NCBI RefSeq assembly: GCF_036417845.1
Contig: NC_089978.1
Location: 163,429,962 to 163,493,961 of the forward strand
Source: Apteryx mantelli
Lineage: Eukaryota; Chordata; Aves; Apterygiformes; Apterygidae
Direction: 5' to 3'
Length of the DNA: 64,000 bases
Part shown: positions 1 to 14,100 of the stretch, in pieces
Numbering within the stretch: position 1 is the stretch's first letter
Layout of the letters: each line of letters begins with the position of its first letter
Program-made: the position numbers and the translations under genes
The notes under the pieces: generated by a model
The model's database searches: none
Seen by the model: only the letters and a program-made list of their open reading frames with translations
What the model was told of the DNA's origin: nothing

Positions 1-2752
1 ATGTCATAATGGAGAAGTTCATTTTAATTTTAACGCACAATGGAGGAGATCACCAGCTTCACTCCTTGAATGACCCACCATTTGCTGAAAACTGTTATCT
101 CTAGGGTTGGCTGTATTAAGAACTGCATTTTAACTGGAAATCTCTTTACCTTGTAGGCATTCATAGTGGGTAGATTTGAAAAGGCTCCTGTTAGCCTAGC
201 AAAGCTACTCTCTCTAGAGGAGCTGCCTCTGTAGCCAAAGGTGAAAGAGGCTGTTCCAAAATTCTGTTTAAAATGGTGGAAATCAAGACCCTGACTGGGA
301 CTGTGTGAAAGAAGTGTCTTTCTTAGCATGCATTTTCACTGGGGTAAATACTGACTTGTCTCAACATTAGTGAGGAGAGGTAGAAGGAATTGTTTAGGTC
401 AAACTGAAAGATAAAGTTTTACATATATTTTTCATGACAAAAAAATGTAAAAAACATTTCAGATGTTTCAGATCATCCTGAAGCCTTTTTATTCAGCCCA
501 GAGAAAACACTGTTATGTTGTGTGTCTTTGAAAATCTTTTTTTTTTTTTAACAAAAATGCTAGTCAATTTTTCAAATCAAAAATGCTGTTTTGAAACCAA
601 ATGTTTGGAATGCTGTTTGAAAGTCTAAAATCAATCTGGAAAATGTTGATGTAATTTGGGCATTTCCAAAATGGAACATTTCATTTTTCACATGTCTAAA
701 TGACATCATATGGCATTTTCAAAATTCCTCCTTCTCTTCACACTTTTTAATTTTCCAGCTGAAATTATTTGCTGAGTTTGAGCTGATTTTGCAAGTAGTT
801 CCATTTAGTATTTGTCAAAAATTTTGCAGATAATCCATATAGGCTGTGGTGAGAGGCCAGAATAAGACATGGGCTGCAACAACAAGGGCTGCATGAGAAA
901 GGAGTGGAGGGGCAGCAACAATGTATGGTTGGCTAAAGGCAGAGTTGCTAAGGGCCCTGGCCACCATCCTCACTCAGACTGCTTAAATTTAGCAAAGCGT
1001 GTCACAACAAGGACATGGCTTGGGAAAAAGAGTGGGAGGAACACCTGGAGTGTAGAAGGTGCCTGGAGAAGAATTGAGAGGAAACAGAGAGAATTAACTG
1101 GGAACAATCAGAATAAATAGTTAGTGTATTCTCTGGTGACAGTAAAGCTGCACTAATTTATCCCAGCTCAGTAAGGAATCGAATGTAACAAAATTGATCT
1201 AAAGCAGGCTCAGAGTCAATTAGGATGGTTTGCACAGAAGTTTAAGCTCAGTCAGTGTACGAGTATATCTTTGTTTAAACTGGCCCAAACTGGAGCAGAG
1301 ACAAGGGAAAAGTCAGAAAGCAAGGCTCAGAAATGTTTCTCAAGTAGGGGACAAAACTGGTAGCTAAATTCATTGCCTGTTAGCGTGCCAGTCTTAAGAT
1401 TGTGACCTCTCACCCCCGCCTCCCCCTTGCAATAAATTGGGCTCTATTTGCATGACTATCGCTATTTCAGTTGGAGAAGCCAGACCTCCCTTAGCCCAGA
1501 TGTTTTCAAGAGCAGGAGATGAGAAATGCTACACTATCTCTGTATGGTGTCAGAAGAAGAAAACATTGAAAGCACTGACTATATCCTTCTAATCCATCTC
1601 CTCTTTGATAATGCTACACTTCTTGAAGTTAAAGCCTTTGTATTCAGACACTAGCTGAGTTTCTTCAGAGCCTGTCGTCTCCACCAGCCTCCTGCAGTGA
1701 GGTCACAGTGCCAGCTCCATGGTACGCCAGCCATTTCCATGGCAGCACAACACAATTGTAGAGGACAATAGGGTTGTCTTTGCTAGCTGTAAAGGAAAGC
1801 AGGAGCAGGAGAGCTGTAAAACATTAAGAACAGAAAATCTTAGGAAAAAATTCCAGAAAAAGAGATCTGAAAAACTGACAATGAGTTTTCCACTCTTCCT
1901 TTTCTTCTTGCAACCCATCCCTCTCTGTAGGTTGTCAAGCAAGAGGGTTGGGACGGGACCTATTGGTGGGGTTATGCAGCACAAAGCACAGTGATGGAAT
2001 GTCACAGCGATTACTGCCAAGCCAAACACAAGCAAATTCTCAGGGCCCATGGGGACCTGTCCTCCCTCATATTATTTAAGCATTGGACTGGCTTCCATGA
2101 TAAATGACTGCAGATCTCCTTCTATTCATGTCTATGTTGTTCTCTGATATTTGAGCAGAAGAGATTTACCATGGGAAAGAGGACTCGGCCACAGGGCTTG
2201 GTGAAAACCACATATTACAAGTATTCCACATGGATATAGAAGATATCCAGGAATAAAGGAAGCCTGGCATCTTAGGACAGAGCTGCAGTGAGGCAGAACA
2301 CTGGAGCCCTGTGATTAAAATGTGAAACTTGTAATTGCCTCACTTTCCCTTGGTATCCCATGTGTTATGTGTAGGACATAATACTCTGTCTCTCTCCTTC
2401 ACCACAGACACCTTGTGCCAGATGCAGCTGGACAGCCTTGGGTGCTTCTGGTCCATGGTGCCTGGCATGGGAGAGATGTTCCAGTAATGCACTGTGGCAG
2501 GGAGTATACTAGCTTCCATGGCTGTGGCTTCTCACTGTGGGCTCTTCCCCATCTTCCTTGGTATGCTCGACATGGTGCTCATCACATGACTTCATAGCAT
2601 GATCCCTCCAGCATTACACAGAAGGATGCTTGAGAGGTCTGGGCAAGGAAGGTAGAGCCTTCTACTGAAAGGAGAAAGAACAACGCTATTGGTCTCTCCA
2701 GGGTTAAATGGAGAAAATTATTGCAAGCAATAATTTCTTCTTTGTATAGAAG

Positions 2753-2789
2753 AATAATGGGGTAGATATAAAGAAATAATGGGGTAGAT
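2753..2789. repeat. short direct repeat, 15 nt twice
   Basis: AATAATGGGGTAGAT occurs at 2753-2767 and again at 2775-2789, separated by 7 nt. It may be replication slippage at the edge of the neighbouring palindrome-like relic. Confidence 0.8.
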
Positions 2790-2850
2790 CCTCAACTGGA
2801 GTAAATCAGCATTGTCATACACCCAACTGAGCATCCCTAACCATGTATGG
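2775..2850. mobile_element. possible relic of an old palindromic DNA transposon
   Basis: The phrase GATCCTCAACTGGAGTAAAT, then CAGCATTG and, further on, ACCCAACTGAGCATCCC, resembles one arm and a decayed second arm of an amniote non-autonomous element. I remember that element as reading AGATCCTCAGCTGGTGTAAA with its inverted copy. Identification is from memory and only partly matching. The element is preceded by a 15-nt direct repeat. Confidence 0.35.
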
Positions 2851-3987
2851 CAAGATGTTTTCATGCAGAGTCTCCACTGCCAATAAATCCAGAGCATCCC
2901 TTCATGAGTTCTACATGAGACAAAATCTGTAAATCCATGACAGTGCTGTTGCTCCAGTGGCTCTCTTTGGCTTGGATCGTATGGTATCCATATGTTCTAC
3001 AGACTCTGTCCTTAGTTCCCTGGTCCTCACAGGCCACTTTTCATTATATGAATACATTTCTATTGAAAAGAACAAAGAAGGTAAACAGGGAATTTTAGGG
3101 CATGCTTAGAGAGGAAGAATGACCAAATGACGAGGGCTGCAGCTTTTCCTGACCATGATCAAGTCTCTGTTCAGTGCTCTCCAAGCAAGTCTCCTAGCTT
3201 TAAATCCATAAAAATACCCTTCTATCAAAATAGCATCTGGAAGTAAAAAAGCCCAGTGATGTGGTATGCTGGAGAGTCTCAAAATCTTCACTCATTTGCC
3301 ACCTCATCCAGCAGGTACTTAAGTCCATTTCTGCCCTGGTTGTCTGATGCCTCATATATACAGGTAGAGGAAATGCGCACTTAGGAGGCTCTCACAAGCA
3401 CCAGCTGGAACACGGAGCTAGGCTGTGCAGAGGTTCATGTTGCACAATGCTGATTTCTTAAGGAGGAGGAAGCAGGCTACGGGTGATCATAGAACATGAT
3501 CGCCTCAGTAGGGGAAGGGGACAGTATAAAATCTGAGCTAAGTGATAATTCTCTGGAAATGTAGAAGTGAAGAAGGATTAAATAGTGTTTCATTCTGCTT
3601 TTGCAAGCAGGGGATGCCAGCTGAAAAAAAAGAGAACTGATAGAAAGATGTCAAGGTTAAAATGAAGTGTCTAAGCAACGTGTTTGGAAACAAAGTACAA
3701 AGATCCAGCAAAAAGGTAGGAAGGTTTTAAGTCTAAAGAACCAATCTTGCAGTCCAGGAGGTTAGCTGAGTCCCTGGGCAAGTCTCTTAGCTTAAATTCA
3801 CAGGAGCACTTTCTATCATGACAGCAGCCAGAGGCATGCAAGTCCAGCACTGTTATGCAGTGGATCTAAGGAATCCCTTCCACTGAAAGGGGAAAGTCTT
3901 GCACTCCTGCAGCCCAACATGCTCGGGTACTCATTGGACTTCTTGGTTTGCTGATTTGACTCACTAGGTTGTCAGAAAATTAGCTCA

Positions 3988-4008
3988 GCAACAACAACAA
4001 CAACAAAA
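3988..4008. repeat. (CAA)n microsatellite
   Basis: Six consecutive CAA units followed by an A-rich run. Confidence 0.9.
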
Positions 4009-7000
4009 ATAGTTAGTCTGCTGTTAAGCTACTGAGCTGAACTGACTTCTACCAAGGGAAGGATAAGAGCTGAGGTTTGTTTCAGAAGAGGATGGGACAT
4101 GGGCATTAGGAAGCACAGGGATCTCTGAGATGTATGGCTTTGGGGGAGGATGAATGAGCAGCAGAGGACTCTAATGTACAAAAAACACTAAGTCAAGGGT
4201 GGGGGGCTGTTTCCACCCAGACATCTCTAACCAGGACCTTCATTTGTAAGCAAGGACATACATTCTAGACCACCCTTCCCATCTTCACACCAGACTACCA
4301 CTGTCCTTCACACATACCTTCCCCCTTGCATGACTTTAAGCTATTCTGCCTGGCTTGGCAGTGTCCCCTCCCTGCCATCCCAGGATGCTTCTGCCAGTGC
4401 TGTTATCTGTGGGTATTAAGCCTTATTGTCACTGGCAGACCAGAGGGTTTTCTTTTTGTCAGTCCTAACAGATTGTCTGTAGTTGCCTGGAGACCTTGAC
4501 GTGATGCTTACCATTCATTCTGCCCATGCATCTCCTTGATGGTCGCACTTTCCTCAGAGTGACAAAGAGATGCCTCTCTCCCACTTATTGTGTAAGGCCA
4601 CTACAGCTAAAGATCTTCTCAAACAGAAAATACCCTAAGCAGTTTCACAAGCTTTTAAAATCCAAGGACCACCTTTTCTTTCTGAAAGGGCTCCAAGAAC
4701 ATTTTATACTGTGTTTCACCACAGTAGTTTTCATTCACAATCCAGTAACAATCCATTAGAAATGCCTGATATTTTTTTTCTCCATTTGTATGTGTTTTTC
4801 TGGCTTCTACAGCAGGAAAATGGTGAGTGGGAGGAGAAGGTTAAAAAAGAATTTTTTGTAGTCATTTCCCTGGTTACATTCTGTGTCTCAAGTATCATTT
4901 GAAGATATGTTATAAGGGATCTTCCTATCTTTCTCTCTACCAACAGCTACCAATTCCCTTCCCCTCCTTTCCAATGGGACTGGTGCTCATTTGATTCTTC
5001 AGTAAGCTGATTTAAAGACCAAAAGCAGCAGAGAACTAATCATTTATTTCTTGTGCTGACCTAGCAGATCACTCTGGGGACAGAGGATCAGCAGTGTCAG
5101 GTCAAGAGAAGAGGCAAGAGGCATGCGGCTGGGTGCAGGACAACATTTCCAGAGGCAGGTAGCCATTTGATTTGAAACCACATGCTTCAAACCATACTTG
5201 CCCAATGGATGGGGAACACTGCCCCACAGCCTTGATGCTGATCTAGATGCTGAACTGCTAAACTCCTCTATTTTCCTAAAACTGCTGAGCCTCCCTGACA
5301 TATTTTTTCCCTCACTATAGATATTCACCAAAAAAGTCATATTCAGACTAAAGCTTTGTTTTTAAAAAAAGTGATAATCAGACCCTCAACTATGCAAGAG
5401 ATTACAGTTTTAAGAGATTCCATATGAAAAGGATTCAAACCAGGGACTGCTAATATTTTTCTCTGCCAGCCACTCATTCAGACCCAACCTTGGTCATCAG
5501 TAACTAGAAGCAGTTCCTATCTGCTGGATTTTTCTTTGAGCTATATAAAGGGAGGTGAAATGGAGGGGTTTCTTAACCCAATGGCCAACATCACAACTTC
5601 CAATGCCGTTTTCAACAGGATGGATCAAATGGATTATGAACACCACCTCTTTCACCTTGTCTAGGTATTTTCCTTCAGGATCCTTCCCTGGCAGTGAGTA
5701 GCTTACATCACTGCTACCACAACCATACCTTTTCTGGGGATAAATAGAAGATTTCACTCTTCTAGGATGCCAGTTAGGTGGCTTTCACTAACAGCTAGAG
5801 CCCCAGGAGTGATTAAAATGAAGTGCAGCCTTTTGTCATGTTCTTTGCAAAAGAAACTATCAGCAGTTCAGTATGAGAATATAGACTTATCTCACTTCTT
5901 ACTGAAATGAGTTAGTGAGTTACTTAGTCTGAAAGATGGACTAGAATAACTTTCAAAAAGTTAAAAATATACATTGGTTTATCACAATTCTTGTTTCCCA
6001 TTTAAAGAAACAACCTGTCTTTTTTTGTATGACCCCTGGCATTTTTTTCTAATGTTTTGCCTTTTTTTCTGGACTTCCACTCACAGTATTAGCACGAGTG
6101 AGTGACTGGTTTTAGTCCAGCTCTGATTCATGAAATATAGATACTTTTTTTCTGTTGCTTGAGTAACTGTACAATTTTCTGTTCTTGGAAATTAAATAAT
6201 GTGTTAAATAAGAGACTAACATTTAGGTATCAAAAAGCCTTTTAAATTCTGATCAGACAAAAAAACCCCAAGCTACTCACCATTGTGATCATTTGCAAAC
6301 TAAAAGCACCTTCTCAAAGAGCCCTGGCCAAATTCCAATCTGGCAAACTTTAATTGCAGTTTGGGCTGGAATATTCTTTTTCACTCCCAATCCTAAAGCT
6401 TTCTGCAGGCTGTTAAACAGATGCAGCATTTCATACCAGATGTGAATTTCCTAAAGTAATTCCTGCTGTATAAAGTGGACTAATCCAAAGCCTTTGAAGT
6501 AAATAGTAAGACCTGCTGTTGATTTTGGATCATATGTGTATGGGCTATAAAGATATTTGCAAGCTCTTTGGGATAAGAAGACCACATAGATGTAGAACAT
6601 TACTAGACGCCTGTAGAAAAGTTTGTGATTCATTTAAGATGGGAATCTCCTGCCTGCTCTCTTCAATGAGAGATGTATTTCAGACTAGATCTGGGTAGCA
6701 AATGTACTTTTCCATCCCCCAAAAGTTTGGAAGTTGCAGATGTTCTTCTGTTTCTGCACTGATACAAAGCAAAGACCTTTCAAAGATTTCTGAGGAGAAT
6801 GAGCATGTCCCAGAAAGAGGGACAGTCAGATAGGAGCACATTAGCCTCAGCTGACCAACACATAGGTTTCAATCTTTGCTTCACTTGATAAATCTGGTCT
6901 GCCCCATTTCAAGTGAGTGTCAGAGTTAATGGGAAATAAAATCCTTTCTCTGTGGCCTAATGAGCAATTCCTTACACACAGCAGAACGGCTCCAAACACA

Positions 7001-7980
7001 TACAGCCCAGAAGAACCCCTTGCTCAAGGCACCCATCTGAAGCGTGAGAGAACAGCCTTGCAAGGACTTGCTTTGGTCTAACATGTGTCTCAGATGAGAC
7101 AGCTAGTCATCAAGCTGTTGTCTGTCTCTCTCTTTGGTTTTGACAAGGCAAAAGTGCACTTTGAAGCTGAGAAACAACTAAACTCCGTCAAGGACAGTTT
7201 CATCCAAAGTAGTATAATCCTGCAAAAAATCCTCAGTTTCAATGGATGGGCAAGACCAGAAAAAAAAAAGAAAATGCTTCTTAGGAAAATTCTTGGCCCA
7301 GAATTTTGTTACAGACAGTTCTAGGCAGAAGTTACTACTGAGAAGGAGACTCAGAGGTATTCAGCTCCTGCCAGGCATTGTTTCTCAGTTTGATTAAGCT
7401 CTTAATCTTGTGTCTCCTCTGCGGATATCAAGCTCCAGGAAACCGCCTTATGATAAAGGATTCAGATGCCTAAAGGGAAATAAAATTCAGCTTCAAACAA
7501 ATAACAATCCCCGCCCCATTTTTGATCATGATCTTGGGGGGAAATGTATCATGAAGCACAGAGGCTTGATACCTCCAAAAATCAACTTTGGGAGTCAGAA
7601 TTTAAGAATCTGTCAGAGCTAATCACTTCAAATAATGCTGCAATAAAAGACTGGACTTGCCACAAGAAGCAATTGCAGCAGGAGATAAAAAGATTACATG
7701 GTGAACGATCTGATGTTTATAGGAAAGATGCTATTCTTAAAGCTCTGAGCTCCCATGATGCACTATTCCAGCTTTGGCCTGAATGGTAAAGCTAGACTAC
7801 AATCATTCCAGAACAAACTGTGCACTGATAACATCAGAGCAATCAGCCACTGGGATGGGAGGAAAATTCAGACTTTAAGAACATTTTGGGTTGAATTACA
7901 TTTATTAGTATTTAAAACACAGCAGCAACTGGAGTCACCAAATCTGAGTTTCACTGTGTTAGCTTTATTCCATACATTAT

Positions 7981-8126
7981 AATACACAGTCACTGCCCCA
8001 AGGAGTGCCCAAGTGTAAACAGACAAAATAGACATATGGTTGGAGGGAACACAGAGAAGAAAGGATCAGCCTAATGCTTCATATTAAATCAGTGTCAGAG
8101 CCAGAAATCCTAGTGTTCTTCCTGTT
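7981..8126 (-). mobile_element. MIR-like ancient SINE relic, reverse
   Basis: CAGTCACTGCCCCAAGGAG, then AGACAAAATAGACA, GGGAACACAGAG and AGAGCCAGAAATCCTAGTGT follow the order of a reverse-complemented amniote MIR-type element. Many substitutions show it is old. A RepeatMasker alignment would confirm the family. Confidence 0.6.
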
Positions 8127-11100
8127 TAAGCTTAGCATTTCCCAAAGCTCTCTACCTCCAGGGATTCCCATTTTACATTAAAGGAATCTCATCTTGATGA
8201 CATTATCCCGGCAGAAATGAGGAGGGAAATGACAGCAGCTGGGATAAGGTAACTCTCAAAGATTCACCTGTTCTGATTTCACCCCTTAAAATGAAAAGCC
8301 TTTTGGAACCAAGTGTGGAAAGAGATATTCCTAAAGGAACAGGATTTGAGTCCAAAAATTCCTAGAATATATGTGGGTGTCTCTACAGGAAATAATAAAT
8401 TGTTCTGCAAATACTCAAAAAAAACCATTTGAAGAACAGCAGGTATCAGCTGCGATGAAACCTCACCTGGCAGGCTGCATTCAACCCTAGTCAAGCCATG
8501 TTCAGGAAAGATGAATTCAACAGGTGGAGAAGGGAGGCTTTTGGGGACGATCAAGGAAATGGAAAATCTGTCATATTTGTCTAGCCAGGCTCCAGCTAAC
8601 ACAGCAGGAGGAAAATAGCAGATTTGGAGAAGAGCTGATAAAGCTAAAGGATGACATTAACAAAACAGCAAACGAGCAAAAGTTTTACACAAATGTGTTT
8701 AATCTTAGAGTAGTCCCCACTGTTAGGGCTAGTGGGGGCAAAACTAGTGACACTTTTAAAATGGAGCTAGGACAGTTTGTGAAAGGTATATTACAATATG
8801 CTTGTCTATGACAAGGGAGTTAGTGGGGTCTCCCAGGCCTGTGTTCCTACAAAGATGCTGTTGTTCTTCAAAACTATTTTGGGGAGTCAAAAAAAATCTT
8901 AAGAAGCTCTGCTTTTTTCAGATATCTTGTAAAGCCTCTTTTTTTTCTGTTATGATGCCATGAAATATTTTATGAAATATAAGAATATCAGATAACTTCT
9001 TGGAAAGGTTCTTGTGATCACTGAGTCATTGAGTCTTGTGGTTTTTTCAGCAGACCCTTCACATTTTCAAGAATTATAATTTCAAAACCAGTATCCTTTT
9101 GGCCAATTCCCTCCCCCCGCAAAATGCAGAAAACTGAAAGAACAACTGTCTCCATCTAAAAAGCAAGTAAGTGAACTGCAGCTATCTTAGATGTTTGTAA
9201 AAGACACATTTTTAGCAATCTTTTGACCCCCCCCCAGATGATTCATTTTTGAGAAAGTTTGAAGCCTGCCTTTAAAGGATGTTTTCACCACCTCATACAC
9301 CCATATCTGTTGCCTCTGGAAAAAAACAAAAAAGATACCTTTATAACACACTATGTTGTTATTGGTATATTAATCATACCTATGTGATGATTATTCTTGA
9401 TAATGAAGTATAACAATACAATACAGCATTAAGGTAAGGTCTGATTATATGTCATTCAGCAAGGGCTGAGCTACTATATTTAGATACTGACTAATTTATG
9501 AGAACACTTATCTATCTTTCTGAGGGATTTCTGTAGCTCCCCTTTCTGAGGTATCTGAAGACTTCAGTCTTCTGTGTGCTTAGCTCCCCAGTGCTCCTGC
9601 AAGGTTGGAAAGTGCTGATATCTCTGCTGGGAATGGAGGCAAAGCAGAGAATTGAGATGAAGAGTGGGGTCCACTGAAGCCTGCTGGGATAGCCTGCCCC
9701 ACATCTCCTGCCCTTGAGGCCTTTAACTTGCCTGCCTTTTGTGCCCTGCCTGCATTTACCATGGTAGTTTGCAGATACCAGCCTTTCTGCTGCCTTTCCC
9801 CATGGTTGCAGAGCCCTGGATGCACTTCTGACAGGCATTTCCTTAACCCGTGCAGAGGTTTTACTCATACTGCCCAGATGCCACTCTGAGGGCTGAAGAA
9901 AAGGGCATGCCCTGAGAAAACTGCACCTATGATAACCCTGATTTGTCTTCTCTGGTGCAGCGTCAGCCAGATGTATGCTTGCACTGCACATCTTAAAATA
10001 TTGGTTTGACTTAGCTGAGCCTGGTTTGTAGTTATTATTATAAGGCACTTTACTTTTTTTCTGGCAGTGTATATTAGGAGAGGAAGAGCACAGAATTTTT
10101 GAGTAGGTGTAAATATTCCTCTTCAAATTCTTTTTACAGTGCCCCAGAGTGTATTCGCAGTTTAGGACACTGTATCCATCTGCAAGATAGCTCTAAGGAA
10201 GCATCCTTACCTAGAGAGCATGAATGAGCTTTCCACATCCACACTGCTGATGAAATACATATTCACTGGGGGCTGGAGAAAACACTGCTCATGTCTAAGA
10301 TGAGGAGCCAGGGTTACAAAACCAGCAAGTGACAGCTGAAGTCAAGTCAGCAGTGACTTTCTCAGATATTGAAAAAATTCCATGTTTGACATTGACCCGG
10401 GGACTTTTAGCCAAGGCCTTTTAGGAGCCTGTGGAAGGAAGACCCATTAGGAAGGAAGACCTGTACAGGAAGGCCCATCAGTGGCAAGAGCTGGTGGAAG
10501 TAGCAAGAGGTCAGGCTGAGCACAGGCAGCTTTTTGAAACACAGGCCCTGGGCAGACAGGTTGGCAAGCAGAGTCTCCAAGGGAGAAGCTAGAAGAGAAG
10601 AGCCAGGAATCGCCCATCACTCAACCCAGAGCTATAGCAACATGGGAAGACAAGACAATCAATCTTTCTTACTTACTTGGCTATGTGATCAAGGAACATT
10701 AATCACTGCATCATACGGTTGCTGTACTTGGAAAGGTATTTTTAGTCCACAGCGTACTGAACTGTAGTGTACAGAGCAAAGCTGGACGGGACGTTATTGA
10801 GTGATTCTTACAGAGACAACTGCTCAGCATAACAAGAAAGGACCACACATAAAGATCATGCACACAAGCTGTACAATTCTTACATTCCTTTAACTGGGCT
10901 CCAGAATCCAGACAAACACACACATTTGAATCTCCCTAGCAAGAACATGATTCTACAGAGCACAATGCCAACATGGTACACACAAGGTTAAAGATGGCTG
11001 AGCCAGAGGACACACAATCTCAATCTTGCTTCAACACAAGGACCTGTCTATCCGTGCTTTGTAACAGGTGGAAGACCAAATAACAAGATCATATTTGATA

Positions 11101-14100
11101 ACTCCCCTCAGAAATGCCAGTTTGCCACTCTCAAGGGCAACTGGGTGAAATGAAAGTGATTTTAAGATCACCTCCCCTTAGCTATGGTTAAAGTTAGCAA
11201 ACAAGAAAATTTAATATTATTATTAATTTTTTTTGCACTTCTGCTTTTAAATTGCTTCTCTGGAAAAAAGAGAAGTTGTTTCTTTTTCACTTGTAAACAG
11301 TAAGATCTGTTGATTTGCGACCAGTTGTGCTCTGAAGAATGAGTAAGTTACTGCCTTTTGCTAACCAAGAGGGTAATCTGTGCACATGTTTAAACAATGA
11401 TATAGCTCAACATGCATTTATTCTTTTTTAATGTTTATTATGGTAATATATTGGAACTGCCATTCACAGTTCTCCACATAGTTAAGTTTTTATTCATAAT
11501 TTATGTAAAGAACATTTAGATAAAAATTAGGAAATAGCTGAGAATCCAAAAAACTAACATTTAAGCTGATATTATTAGCTATATTACTAGCTATGTAAAA
11601 CTACATTACATGCACTAGCTAGAAGTTGCTTATTGAAATATTTTTTAAAAATCATATGGTTTGTTTAGCAAAGAAAATATCATATAATGAATGGAACTCA
11701 TTTTCCCCTTGGTGTTGATCAGGATTTTAGAAGTGGTAGATCTCAGTCTAATTGTTAGTCAAAGCTTGGAAGAGGAAAAAATCTTCCCTTTTTCAATGTC
11801 TATTCCATTTCTTAGATTTGATTGCATTAACTGCTTGACTGATGTAAACTGGAAACAAAAATAAAGAAAATTTTATTCAGCTGCAAAAGGGACTTCAAAT
11901 GTCAAAAACTGATCCATCACTTCAGTAAATTCTTGTTCCCAGTAATTAACCAGTTCAGCCAGTTTTTAAAAAGTGAAGTAGTTTATATTTCCTGAAAACT
12001 ATAATTTCTAAACCTTGGCCCTTAACCCTTCTCATTCCCTGGAGGCAACAGCCCAGATCTTTAAGGCCAGTGCTAGCCTTTGCAGCCGCAAAGGCAGCTG
12101 GCTAGTGTATAGCAGGGTACAACTGGCAGCTCTTGCAAGAGGAGAGGGAAGGAGAAAGATGCAGAAGATACTACAGACAGATGCTGTAGGAGGGGAGGGC
12201 ATAGCTGCCCAGTTGGTCCACCCTGAGTTAGATGCCTAAGCAATTCATTGGAAGAATTAGGTCTTGCAGTTTGTTTCCTCATGAACTGAGCAAGACAGTG
12301 CCTAAATTAGCCAATATATGACTGCAAAGAGAGGTATGGCTAAATCCTGTCCCTCTCAGGTGCTTTGCTGCCAGGACTGCTGGGATGCATCTAAGTCAAA
12401 TATAAACTCACATCATGGCTCCTTGGAGTGAGACACCAGAGCTGTTCTTTATCCAAAACAAAGCTGGGATCAATTCTCTGTTACAGTACAAGGGCTGATC
12501 CCCTTTTATCCAGTAGTGGAGGCAACTTCAAGTTCCATACTTTCTTCCTCTCCTAAAAAACTTCTGCTTCTTTGCAAAAAACAAAAGAATTCAAGATTCA
12601 ATTTGCCAGGAAAGGGGAGCAACAGTAGCAGGATGTCTTGAGCCTGTAGCTACAGTCCCACCTCAAAAGGCGGATTGCCTGGACTCTCAGCCCTGCTCCT
12701 TCACTTTATGCAGTGGCTGCTTCAGACAAACAATTCAAATAACCTACCTAAGTACCCCCACTATAGTGTTGTCCTCCTCTCCACCTCACAAAGATGGGTA
12801 AACGCAGCAAAGTTCAAGATGCTCAAATACCACTGCAAGAGGCAGATAGGAACTGACTGCATTTTAAAGCATGCTCATAACCACAACTTATTTTTGTTCT
12901 GAAAGCAACTTATGTTCTTCCCATATGGGTGTTTTTGAAAACAGCCCCAAAATAACAACCTCCATTTGTTTGGAAGTGAGAGTATAGAAGAATCAGCAAA
13001 GTTGTAAATAGCCAATTTCTCCAGGGAAATAAGTAGCAGTTAGGAGGGCCTAATGAAAGGCTATTATTTCATGCCTTTATAGGTATCATTAGATTCCTAA
13101 AGAAGGAATTTTTGACTTGGAAACTCCTCATCTTTGTGCTTTCCTCTGGTAAATGGGTTTCAGAAGAGAACTTCATAGTATCTCATCACCAAGTTTCGTG
13201 GAAGAACACTGGTTATCAGTTGCTGAGGGCATCAGGTCAAAAGTAATTCCAGCAAATTTGGAAGGTGCATAAACTGCTGTGGGGGCTGGGAAGAATGCCC
13301 ACGGATTCCCTCAAGGCTCACACCAGTCACTCAGCATGCTAGGTCAAAGAAAGCGACATAAAAGTGCCCTTGGCAGAACAAGGCTATGGCTACACTGTGA
13401 AGTTATCCATCTCAAGGAGAGCTCCTTGTCCCCTGGCCATGTAATACGATGTGAGTTGCATCTGTCTTGCTGAGAGCTACCTGCGCTAAAGTGCTCTGGC
13501 TGCATCTGCATTACTTAGCCCTTGGCCTGGAGCCTCCTCAGGGACCCATGTACACCAAAGATGCATTTATTACTCCTATTGTGTTCAGTCTCTCCTCCCA
13601 CCCCTAGTTTTGGAGTCTGAAATTATGAGGGCTGCACTACAGCCCACAAGAGTATCCTTTATAGCCCCATGCCAGGTGCATATGTTGCATGCCTTGGAAT
13701 GTAGCATAAGGGATGTGTGAGCATGCAGTGCCTGTGGAGACATTATTGGAGGGTTGTATAAGGCTGAGGAAGCCAAACCAGGTGCAGTGTCCCCCATGCT
13801 GTCTAAAGGGCAAAGTGAAATATCCATAGAAGGACACCCAACTTTTGTCTCAGAAGCAGCTGGTTTGTTCATTCCAAAAAAGAGGCCAGGAATGAGTTAA
13901 TATATATGCAGTGTGGATGATCCCATGACCAGGACTGAAGAGCAAGGCAGGGAGCTAAGTTATAGGCAATACAGACATGCCCTCTCTTGTCCTCTCCAGT
14001 GGAGTCCAGAGAGCTGACCCAGAATCACCCTGCTCCTACTGCTGCTCCAGGCTGCAAAAGAGTTCACAGCCAAAAAAGGCAGACTGCCCGCTTGTTGACG

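Larger units (their letters stand above)
1..7980. other. intergenic, no gene seen
   Basis: This is AT-rich single-copy sequence with no recognisable exon. It holds the short direct repeat and palindrome-like relic near 2.8 kb and the CAA tract at 4 kb. The stretch at about 540-700 is rich in GAAAATTT-like and AAATG words and may be an old repeat. The open frames are at most about 115 codons and lack family features. Confidence 0.7.

Noticed and set aside
9512-10126. 204-codon open frame on the minus strand
   Set aside because: The translation has no recognisable domain, signal peptide or repeat, and there is no splice or promoter context. A frame of this size is plausible by chance in 64 kb.
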